Below are positions 24,137 to 30,797 of a stretch of DNA of 64,000 bases, piece after piece. Each line of letters starts with the position of its first letter. The stretch's first letter is position 1. Where the stretch lies: assembly GCA_023388995.1 (NCBI GenBank), contig JAEWFD010000027.1:113148-177147 (forward strand), in the 5' to 3' direction. The notes beneath the pieces were generated by a model, which was not told where the DNA came from, ran no database searches, and worked only from the letters and a program-made list of their open reading frames with translations. The translations under genes and the position numbers were made by a program. Source of the DNA: Bacillota bacterium. GTDB taxonomy: Bacteria > Bacillota_I > Bacilli_A > Erysipelotrichales > Erysipelotrichaceae.

Positions 24137-25963
24137 TCAGTTAAAATCAAGCTTCACATGGTATGTCTGGAACCACAATTCCATTTGGTACAAATAAGCA
24201 AGCAGCTGTGGTCCTTTCATCAACTGGCCAAACCACGGTTGATCGAAACTGCTGCCTTCACTATCCATTAGCCCCTTCAGTTGTTTCTCATCAAACAAAT
24301 AAAGCAGATAGGAATCTTGCTTCAAAAGTTTTTGGAGCTTTTCCGTAACAAGTTTCGTATATGCAGGATGATGTGTTTTTGGATATGGATTCTTTTTTCT
24401 GTTCATAATCGCATTTGGCAGCGTATCAGCAAATGCAGCACGCAAAATCCCTTTCTCCTGTCCTTGCAGATACTTCATCTTCCATGGAATATTGTAGACA
24501 TACTCAAAAACTGCAACATCGGCAAATGGTACTCTGCCTTCTAACCCAACTGCGCTCGACATCGCATCTTGCCTGGACAGCAATGTTTGCATGAAGTAAT
24601 CCTTGCATAGATATGTCATTTTACGTGCAATTTTATCCTCAATACTGTCATCTTCCAAATACTGAACCTCGTCAAGCGCATTCTCATAAGCTTGTTTGCG
24701 AATGCCATAAAAATCATAGCTGCGCATCGAATCCTGCAGAAGCGATAATTTTTCAGGTAATGCCCGCAGCCACGGGAATGTATCCATTGCAATCAAATCT
24801 TCACGATAAAACCATGGATAACCGCCAAAGATTTCATCTGCACATTCCCCGGAAAGAATTACTTTCACGTGTTTTACCAGTTCCTCACAAAACCACAGCA
24901 AGCTGGAATCAATATCTGCCATCGCCGGCATATCCTTTGCTTTTAATGCCCAATCTAAATAATCCGCCAATACACTTTGGCCAATGGTGTGAACACGATG
25001 ATCACTCTGGCAGGCATCTTTCATAATTTCAATGAACGGAGCATCCAAAGTCGTTTGATAAGCGCTGCTTTGGAAATGTGCATCATTTCCTTCATATTCC
25101 AAAGAAAAAGTAGGCAAGTTGGTGATACTCTTGCTGGCAATCAAAGAAACGATGCTGGAATCTAATCCTCCCGATAACATTGCGCCAATTGGAACATCAC
25201 TGCGTGTCTGCCTGGCGATCGCTGCAGAAACAAGATGATGCACTTTCGCAATTGTAGTTTCCAAAGAATCCTGATGAGGCAAAGCATTCAGCGTATAGTA
25301 TGACACTATTTGAAAACGATTCGCCTTGATTCGGATATAATGACCCGGCTTCAATGATTTAATATTCTTGTAAATCGTTTCTCCTGGCACCACCGAAGGA
25401 CCCAGTGCAATCATTTTCGCAAACTTTTCCTTGGTGAGAATCGGAACAACGCTTCCTTCCGCAAAAAAAGCTTTTATCTCACTTGCAAACTGCCATTCTC
25501 CATCACTCTTCAGTACATAATACAATGGTTTGACTCCCATTTGGTCCCGGGCCGCAAAGACTTCTTCTTCACTCTCAACTAGAAAGGCAAAAATACCATT
25601 GCACTTATGCAAGCACTCTTCTTTCCAAACGGCATAGGCATACAGCAGTACTTCGGTATCACTGGTTGTCTGGAAGACATAACCTAAAGCTTCCAATTCT
25701 TTTTTTATTTCCTCATAATTATAAATCATGCCATTGTAGATAATGGTATATCGCCTGCCGTTGATCGTTCTTGTCATCGGCTGCTTTCCTTGCTCAAGAT
25801 CAATAATGGCCAGTCTGGTATGACCAAGCAATGCATGATTCTCGACCACAAACTGATTCTCATCAGGACCACGATGATCTAGTGCCTGAACCATGCGTTC
25901 AATCCGCTGATATTCTTTGCCCAGCGGTCTTTTATAATTGATAATTGCTGCAATTCCACACAT
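24137..25963 (-). CDS. asnB: Asparagine synthase (glutamine-hydrolysing)
   Basis: Makes asparagine from aspartate, glutamine and ATP. The 608-aa protein starts MCGIAAII with Cys2 as the glutaminase nucleophile, continues with YNGMIYNYEE and ends the N-terminal domain near residue 210; the synthetase domain has the PP-loop MLSGGLDSSIV and SGECADEIFGGYPW. GAAGGAGG precedes the ATG. A leader of about 150 bases upstream has alternative hairpins and a T7 run. Separate transcript from its neighbours. Confidence 0.96.
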   Translation of the reverse strand: MCGIAAIINYKRPLGKEYQRIERMVQALDHRGPDENQFVVENHALLGHTRLAIIDLEQGKQPMTRTINGRRYTIIYNGMIYNYEEIKKELEALGYVFQTTSDTEVLLYAYAVWKEECLHKCNGIFAFLVESEEEVFAARDQMGVKPLYYVLKSDGEWQFASEIKAFFAEGSVVPILTKEKFAKMIALGPSVVPGETIYKNIKSLKPGHYIRIKANRFQIVSYYTLNALPHQDSLETTIAKVHHLVSAAIARQTRSDVPIGAMLSGGLDSSIVSLIASKSITNLPTFSLEYEGNDAHFQSSAYQTTLDAPFIEIMKDACQSDHRVHTIGQSVLADYLDWALKAKDMPAMADIDSSLLWFCEELVKHVKVILSGECADEIFGGYPWFYREDLIAMDTFPWLRALPEKLSLLQDSMRSYDFYGIRKQAYENALDEVQYLEDDSIEDKIARKMTYLCKDYFMQTLLSRQDAMSSAVGLEGRVPFADVAVFEYVYNIPWKMKYLQGQEKGILRAAFADTLPNAIMNRKKNPYPKTHHPAYTKLVTEKLQKLLKQDSYLLYLFDEKQLKGLMDSEGSSFDQPWFGQLMKGPQLLAYLYQMELWFQTYHVKLDFN

Positions 25964-26120
25964 AAAATATCCTCCTTCTTTTTACTGTATGTCTAATTTT
26001 CACATTTATGCGAGCATAAAAAAAGACCTGCACCACAAGCCTCATTTTTGAATGCCTTATGGATGTCCACAAGGTTTTGCATAACTAATCTATTAGCTCT
26101 TTGCAAGATATTTTATGTTT
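25964..26120 (-). promoter_or_regulatory. asnB leader with alternative hairpins (putative attenuator)
   Basis: On the minus strand the heptamer CTTGTGG occurs twice (26073-26067 and 26039-26033). Between them lies CCATAAG (26062-26056), which can pair with either copy, giving two exclusive hairpins; the second copy is followed by GCAGGTC and a seven-T run (26025-26018 region). This is the logic of an attenuator. It is not a T-box (no GGTGGTACC) and does not match a riboswitch I know. Confidence 0.5.
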
Positions 26121-26133
26121 GTTGCAATTATAG

Positions 26134-26577
26134 TTATGTGCATTCTGCATTTTGGAAAAAATCCCTGATGATTCTGGTTCGTTCGATCTGCAATCTTAAA
26201 AATTTTACTGTTGATTGATAGCGGAATACTGTTCCGTTGACAAAATGCACATCTGATGTATTCTTATCAACAGCAACAATATCTAAAACAAAAAAAGGAT
26301 TGAAGAAGACACAACGTTCATCCTTCAAAGCATGGGTTGGCGCTAAATAAAGGCCGTATTTTTGTGAAATCATCAATGGTGACTTGCGAAAAAATTGCAA
26401 TTGACTGCGAATCGATTTTTGATTAGCCTCAATACTTGATCCATTTCGCCGACAAAGCATATCTATGTACGGGATTAAGTCGGTGTCCCGCACCAGAAGA
26501 TCATGAGTATCTCCCACAATAATTGTTTTCTGCATGGTGTAATTTCTGGATATCATCATGATAGAACTTAATAACAT
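26134..26577 (-). CDS. ComK-like competence transcription factor
   Basis: A 147-aa protein resembling ComK, the master activator of natural competence in Bacillus. Shared features: LCRRNGSSIEANQKS (residues 41-55; Bacillus has CRFFGSSYAGRK), SPLMISQKYGLYLAPTH (66-82; Bacillus has PPIMVDPSNQIFLFPT), a Cys-Trp/Phe-containing strand then the acidic beta region and VHFVNGTVFRYQSTVKFLRLQIERT matching the VTFSNGK...LR end. It is shorter than Bacillus ComK (192 aa), lacking the C-terminal MecA-binding tail. GGGAGGG precedes ATG 26577. dprA lies in the same window at 53.4 kb, in keeping with DNA uptake. Similarity is by eye. Confidence 0.72.
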   Translation of the reverse strand: MLLSSIMMISRNYTMQKTIIVGDTHDLLVRDTDLIPYIDMLCRRNGSSIEANQKSIRSQLQFFRKSPLMISQKYGLYLAPTHALKDERCVFFNPFFVLDIVAVDKNTSDVHFVNGTVFRYQSTVKFLRLQIERTRIIRDFFQNAECT

Positions 26578-26608
26578 GGTTTCCCTCCCTACCAGTATTA
26601 TATCTACT

Positions 26609-26637
26609 ATTGTAATGAATTCCTCAACAGATAACAA
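26609..26637 (-). promoter_or_regulatory. Promoter of the comK-like gene
   Basis: Minus strand TTGTTA (26637-26632), 17-base spacer, TACAAT (26614-26609). A second possible -10 TATAAT (26602-26597) lies nearer the gene with a TTGAGG box at 19-base spacing. Confidence 0.6.
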
Positions 26638-26666
26638 TAAAAAAAGAGTATTTCACATAGAAATAC
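26637..26666 (-). terminator. ridA terminator
   Basis: GTATTTC/GAAATAC stem with a 5-base loop and a TCTTTTTTT tail on the minus strand; it overlaps the comK-like promoter. Confidence 0.8.
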
Positions 26667-26676
26667 CCATTTTCTA

Positions 26677-27156
26677 TTAGCAACAGCCGTCACAGCCGCC
26701 TTCGTCATCACCGCAGCAACCACCTTCGCAGCCGCCATCACCGCATCCGCCGCCCATTTGGCGCTCATATGCTGATGTGTCAATAACCAACGCTTCAATT
26801 TCAACCAGAACATCCTTTGGCAAACGGGATACTTCCACAGTTGAACGTGCCGGATATGGTTCATTGAAGTGTGAACCATATACTTGATTCATAGCACTAA
26901 AATCATCCATATTTTTCAAAAATACAGTTGTTTTCACAATATGTCTTGTTTCCAAGCCCATTTCAGCAAGAACAGCTTCCATATTTTTGAATACTTGTTT
27001 TGTTTGTTCAACAATACCGCCTTCTACAACAGCATTGGATGCAGGATCAACAGGGATTTGTCCGGACAAATATACGAAGTCTCCTAATTTGACGGCAGGT
27101 GAATATGGACCAATTGCTTTTGGTGCATGTTCACTTTGTATAGATTTCATAAACAT
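26677..27156 (-). CDS. ridA: RidA family imine deaminase with Cys/Gly-rich tail
   Basis: RidA hydrolyses reactive enamine/imine intermediates made by PLP enzymes such as threonine dehydratase. Residues 1-130 form a normal YjgF/RidA domain: IGPYSPAVKLGDFVYLSGQ, Arg104 in YPARST and Glu121 in the VEIEALV end. Residues 135-159 are an added tail of Gly, Asp, Glu and seven Cys (138, 143, 147, 148, 155, 158, 159), ending CDGCC. That tail is absent from ordinary RidA (about 126 aa) and could bind a metal or be redox-active. GGAGG lies seven bases before the ATG. The DapF-like gene and a small membrane ORF lie upstream. Confidence 0.93.
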   Translation of the reverse strand: MFMKSIQSEHAPKAIGPYSPAVKLGDFVYLSGQIPVDPASNAVVEGGIVEQTKQVFKNMEAVLAEMGLETRHIVKTTVFLKNMDDFSAMNQVYGSHFNEPYPARSTVEVSRLPKDVLVEIEALVIDTSAYERQMGGGCGDGGCEGGCCGDDEGGCDGCC

Positions 27157-27189
27157 AGCGATTCCTCCAGTTTCATTACGAATGACCGG

Positions 27190-27351
27190 CTACATATGCC
27201 AGTCGTCTTCTTTCATTAGATTTTGAATACGTTGTTCATTGAATGCCGACCAGTAAGTGGCAATCTTCACAACAATAAAATACATTGGAATGATGATGAC
27301 AAGTGCCAGTGTCAGTATAGATAAAATATCGTTTACGTTTTCAATAATCAT
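27190..27351 (-). CDS. Small single-pass membrane protein, 53 aa
   Basis: A 53-codon ORF with GAGG about 6 bases before its ATG. It has one transmembrane helix (about residues 10-30: ILSILTLALVIIIPMYFIVV) and a charged cytoplasmic tail ending MKEDDWHM. No family is recognised. A promoter-like TTGAAT-N16-TATAAT lies just upstream and ridA follows 34 bases downstream, so the two may be cotranscribed. Confidence 0.65.
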   Translation of the reverse strand: MIIENVNDILSILTLALVIIIPMYFIVVKIATYWSAFNEQRIQNLMKEDDWHM

Positions 27352-27368
27352 ATCGTACCTCATTTCTT

Positions 27369-27396
27369 ATTATATCACCAAATCCAGATTATTCAA
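27369..27396 (-). promoter_or_regulatory. Promoter of small membrane ORF / ridA
   Basis: Minus strand TTGAAT (27396-27391), 16-base spacer, TATAAT (27374-27369). Confidence 0.55.
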
Positions 27397-28057
27397 AATA
27401 AATACCCGCAAAAACGCAAGAAACTTCTGAGGCTATAGTCAAACGATCGCCGAAAATGGCGATCCTTGCACTGCCTCCTGCACTGGATGCTTTTCCGCTT
27501 GCTTTCAGCTGCCCGATCCGATAGCCATGGTAGTATGAGCATGCCATCCCGCTGCCGCAGGCTTTCGTAATCCCAACCCCGCGTTCCATTGTCACAACAA
27601 CAATTTCATTCGGGCCTATGAACTCTATTGCATCATAATTTGCAAATTCATCATAGGATGCAGGAAGAACCGGTACGATCTGATGCGGCACCCCCAACAC
27701 ATAAAGATCATGTTCATGTACTGTCGGAAGAGGCAATGTCGCCTGAATTTCGTGATCCGGCAATACTTCCACGTAGTATCTCGTATTTGCGATCGAAATC
27801 CACACAGCATTTTGCTGCTCTATCATTGCATACCACGCACCAACACAACGCAGGCCATTCACACATAAGTCAGCAGCAGAACCATCTGCGTTGTAATGAA
27901 CATAGGAAACCCCTTCTTCCATTACTTGCACTTCAAGTACACCATCAGCACCAATGCCAATATTGCGATCACACATTTTTTTGATGTCATAATTGTGTTC
28001 TTTTTTTAAAAGCAATACAAAGTCATTTCCGTTTGCCTGAAATTTCCAAAAAATCAT
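27389..28057 (-). CDS. Short diaminopimelate epimerase-like protein
   Basis: A 222-aa DapF-fold protein. It keeps FQANGNDFV (residues 6-14), CDRNIGIGADGV (29-40), the first catalytic Cys65 in NADGSAADLCVNG and the second Cys167 in TKACGSG. It is about 50 residues shorter than true DapF and has CVNG in place of the invariant CGNG, so its substrate may differ. No other lysine or DAP genes lie nearby. The ATG at 28057 follows AGGTGAT. It could be a reduced DapF or another amino-acid racemase of the same fold. Confidence 0.78.
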   Translation of the reverse strand: MIFWKFQANGNDFVLLLKKEHNYDIKKMCDRNIGIGADGVLEVQVMEEGVSYVHYNADGSAADLCVNGLRCVGAWYAMIEQQNAVWISIANTRYYVEVLPDHEIQATLPLPTVHEHDLYVLGVPHQIVPVLPASYDEFANYDAIEFIGPNEIVVVTMERGVGITKACGSGMACSYYHGYRIGQLKASGKASSAGGSARIAIFGDRLTIASEVSCVFAGIYFE

Positions 28058-28086
28058 CTAATCACCTCATGCATATTTATGTTGAA

Positions 28087-28107
28087 CCTGCACACATTAT
28101 TTGCAGG
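28087..28107 (+). promoter_or_regulatory. Inverted repeat overlapping a ribosome-binding site
   Basis: CCTGCA (28087-28092) pairs with TGCAGG (28102-28107), whose last bases are part of the AGGAGG (28105-28110) of the DUF3892 gene. It could limit translation or bind a protein. Confidence 0.4.
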
Positions 28108-28119
28108 AGGCGAAAATAA

Positions 28120-28380
28120 ATGGCTAAAAATAGTAGATCTCAATCTTCAAATTCCAAAAAGGAAAGTTTCGTAGCAGTTCGCAAGAACAGCAAAGGCAAC
28201 ATCACCGAGTTCAAATCTTCATCTGGTAAGGTGTATGATTATGAAATGGCGAAAGATGCCGTTCAACAAGGCAAGATTGAAAACTGTATGTTGTTCACAG
28301 GCCGTGATGGTAAACAACACATCCGTACCGTACGTGATGATGATGCATCTAACAACCTTGACAACCTAAGCGAATTCTAG
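28120..28380 (+). CDS. DUF3892 family protein
   Basis: An 86-aa hydrophilic protein. After a Ser/Lys/Asn-rich N-terminus (about 20 residues) comes the DUF3892 core: FVAVRKNSKGNITEFK, a central turn, and GRDGKQHIRTVRD. Function is unknown. AGGAGG precedes the ATG but sits partly in an inverted repeat. It is monocistronic with a strong terminator. Confidence 0.85.
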   Translation: MAKNSRSQSSNSKKESFVAVRKNSKGNITEFKSSSGKVYDYEMAKDAVQQGKIENCMLFTGRDGKQHIRTVRDDDASNNLDNLSEF

Positions 28381-28397
28381 TTGAATTCCTAAGCACA

Positions 28398-28434
28398 CAA
28401 TAAAAGCAGCAACACTACGTCGCTGCTTTTATTG
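28398..28434. terminator. Bidirectional terminator
   Basis: CAATAAAAGCAGC/GCTGCTTTTATTG, a 13-bp stem with an 11-base loop, serving the DUF3892 gene and the convergent membrane-protein gene. Confidence 0.9.
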
Positions 28435-29010
28435 CATTTCTACTGCGTAATATTGAAGTGCCTTGCGATAGGATTGTACCAAATGCAAGAGAGCCAACAC
28501 AATCATAATCAGGAGCAATCCGTGACTGATTAACAGTATCATACTAAGTATTTTTACAGCATGCAATACGGATTGATAGGTCATAAATCGAAGAAGCATC
28601 CCTCCGCCAACAAGCAATGCCAGAAGCAAAACAATGATACCCAGCACAAGCAGCTGTGTCAGTTTTCTGGCATACTGGATGGTTGAGCTTGAATCTTTTG
28701 CAAGCAAAAAGTAAACAGTATACCCAATCAAGCAAAGAAAACGCAGCGAGCAGGATTGTACGAGCGCCAAAGCATAATTCCCTACAGAAGCCGGAAATGC
28801 CCGGAAAAGAGCAAATACCACTCTGCCAATCATGCCCTGCGCAGCAAGAGGAATCAGCGCATACAAATCTTCCAGCTGCATGGCTTGGGAAACCGGCCAC
28901 AAAAAACGTACATTATCCACAAGTTCCATCAAAAACAACATGAAAAAGAGAAGGGCGAAGAACAGTTCTCGTTTATGCTTGGTATCCAGCAGCGCATGTA
29001 CCAAACTCAT
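28429..29010 (-). CDS. Membrane protein of unknown function, 193 aa
   Basis: Five hydrophobic segments (about residues 17-35, 50-72, 90-103, 118-138 and 152-178) with little polar sequence between them. No motif or family is recognised. It overlaps trmL by four bases (ATGA), so it is the last gene of the radical-SAM/rdgB/traX/trmL run and is translationally coupled to it. Confidence 0.78.
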   Translation of the reverse strand: MSLVHALLDTKHKRELFFALLFFMLFLMELVDNVRFLWPVSQAMQLEDLYALIPLAAQGMIGRVVFALFRAFPASVGNYALALVQSCSLRFLCLIGYTVYFLLAKDSSSTIQYARKLTQLLVLGIIVLLLALLVGGGMLLRFMTYQSVLHAVKILSMILLISHGLLLIMIVLALLHLVQSYRKALQYYAVEMQ

Positions 29011-29522
29011 TTCAAGTCCTCCAATACATGATCTCCTTTTAATACTTCTTTGCAGGATAATCCTGGATATGATTGCTGGCGCAGTGCTTCATACAATATA
29101 ATCGCAGCACAGTTGGATACATTCAAAGAACGTGCATCCTCCACCATAGGCAGCCGCATACAACGCTCCAAATGTCCTTTCAGAATATGCTTGTCAATTC
29201 CCGTACTTTCTTTGCCGACCACAAAATAAATCTCTTCTGCTATATTGGAATAGTCAAAAGCACTATGTGCTTTTGAGCCATATCTGGTAAGAAAATAATA
29301 GGTGCCTGGATTTCGGGTCACAAAATCCTCCCAGTTTGCATAGACTGTCCACTTCAGATTCTGAATATAGTCCATTGAGGAACGTTTTAAATATTTATCA
29401 TCTAATTTGAATCCCAAAGGCTCAATCAAATGCAGCGTTGTGTTGGTTGCAACACAAGTCCGCATCATATTCCCGGTGTTTTGCGGGATTTCCGGTTCAT
29501 AACATACTAAATGCAATCCCAT
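29007..29522 (-). CDS. trmL: tRNA (cytidine/uridine-34 2'-O)-methyltransferase
   Basis: SPOUT-family methyltransferase that methylates the wobble ribose of certain leucine tRNAs. The 171-aa protein has EPEIPQNTGNMMRTC near the start, GKESTGIDKHIL and the C-terminal trefoil-knot motifs RLPMVEDARSLNVSNCAAI. Length and motifs agree with TrmL (YibK). Confidence 0.94.
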   Translation of the reverse strand: MGLHLVCYEPEIPQNTGNMMRTCVATNTTLHLIEPLGFKLDDKYLKRSSMDYIQNLKWTVYANWEDFVTRNPGTYYFLTRYGSKAHSAFDYSNIAEEIYFVVGKESTGIDKHILKGHLERCMRLPMVEDARSLNVSNCAAIILYEALRQQSYPGLSCKEVLKGDHVLEDLK

Positions 29523-29535
29523 ATCAAATTCCTCC

Positions 29536-30219
29536 TCACCACAGTTTCAAAAGCAAAATATGCAATGGATAATAGATATAAAAGAAATACTTTTCAACAA
29601 TCGCAAGCCATGGATGGCGAAATTTCTTTCCTTTGCTGCCGTTATAAAAATACAGAAAGATACCGCTGAAGATAGCCAGCAACTGAATAAAATTAAAGTA
29701 ATAAACCGCAAAATGACGCAATATAAGCATAAAATATTCCGGCTCAATCAGAACATACTGCATCGTAAACAGAATAGTTGTAATTGCCAATGAAGCAATT
29801 TGGTAGCCGCGTCGTTCTTGGAAAATATAGTACAATAAAATCAATGTCACTCCATAATAGGAATAATCCGGATTGATCAACGTTGTCAAATAAATGATCC
29901 CCGCAATTCCTAAGTGCCATTTGCGGTCATAGCAATACATTGCGGCTATAGCAAAGGAAAATGTAACCATCACATTCACAAAACCTACCTGTGCAAACGT
30001 AAATAGCAGCTGCGTCAAAGCAGCACTGCCAGCCATGCGTATAAAATACTGTTTCTTGTTAGCTGTATGCCTGTATCCCTCGCAAACTAAGAAAGCAAAT
30101 AACGGAAACGATAACCGCCCGATCATTCGCAGCCAGATAGCCGATGGATACTGAAAATATCCGATATGATCGATCGTCATCGTAATCCATGCCAGCCATT
30201 TCAGCTGCCGGGCGCTCAT
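29536..30219 (-). CDS. TraX family membrane protein
   Basis: A 227-aa membrane protein of the TraX family, named after the F-plasmid pilin acetyltransferase. The opening WLAWITMTIDHIGYF, the RLSFPLFAFLVCEGY motif and the ending YIYYPLHILLL are diagnostic. Chromosomal TraX-like proteins may acetylate a cell-surface molecule, which is unproven. Its start overlaps the stop of rdgB by four bases. Confidence 0.9.
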   Translation of the reverse strand: MSARQLKWLAWITMTIDHIGYFQYPSAIWLRMIGRLSFPLFAFLVCEGYRHTANKKQYFIRMAGSAALTQLLFTFAQVGFVNVMVTFSFAIAAMYCYDRKWHLGIAGIIYLTTLINPDYSYYGVTLILLYYIFQERRGYQIASLAITTILFTMQYVLIEPEYFMLILRHFAVYYFNFIQLLAIFSGIFLYFYNGSKGKKFRHPWLAIVEKYFFYIYYPLHILLLKLW

Positions 30220-30797
30220 AGATTTTTCAATACTTCCGCAACTCGCTGCATCGCTTTCCCCCGATGACTGACTTTATTTTTCTCTGCCATAGTCATAGCA
30301 GCAGCACTCTTGCCTAGCGGCGGGAAATAGAAAATGGGATCATACCCAAAGCCATGTTCTCCTTCTGTCTGCTGCGCAATTTCGCCTTCAAACAATTCTT
30401 CTAATTCAGCGATAACTTTTCCCTGCTTGCAGATGGAAATTGCACAGACAAAACGAGCTGTCCGCTGTTCCATTTCTTTCATTCGCTCCAGTATCAATGC
30501 ATTTTTTGTTGGATATGGTGTATCATGTCCTAAATACCGTGCTGAATAAATGCCTGGTTCTCCTTGCAAGGCATCAATCACCAATCCCGAATCATCAGCC
30601 ATAACCAATTCCTCGCAGTTGCTTGAGACAGCCATTGCCTTGATGCGGGCATTCTCCAAAAAGGTAGTTCCAGTTTCTTCTATTTCATCACAAAACCCGA
30701 TATCATCCATGCCAATCACAGTATAGCCAGTATCTAAAAGCGCTTCTTTTATTTCTTCCAATTTATGCTTGTTTTGTGTCGCTACAACTAATATCAT
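30216..30797 (-). CDS. rdgB: XTP/dITP diphosphatase (RdgB/HAM1)
   Basis: Removes non-canonical purine triphosphates (XTP, dITP, ITP) from the nucleotide pool. The 193-aa protein has VVATQNKHKLEEI at its start, the metal-binding MADDSGLVIDAL, GEPGIYSARY and the GFGYDPIF motif. AAGGAG precedes ATG 30797; the open frame further upstream overlaps the radical-SAM gene and is rejected. The true start already overlaps that gene by 35 bases. Confidence 0.95.
   Translation of the reverse strand: MILVVATQNKHKLEEIKEALLDTGYTVIGMDDIGFCDEIEETGTTFLENARIKAMAVSSNCEELVMADDSGLVIDALQGEPGIYSARYLGHDTPYPTKNALILERMKEMEQRTARFVCAISICKQGKVIAELEELFEGEIAQQTEGEHGFGYDPIFYFPPLGKSAAAMTMAEKNKVSHRGKAMQRVAEVLKNL

Noticed and set aside
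23961..24197. 78-codon plus-strand frame between trpS and asnB
   Set aside because: No ribosome-binding site, overlaps the asnB end, unlikely amino-acid make-up (W, Y, K, S rich).
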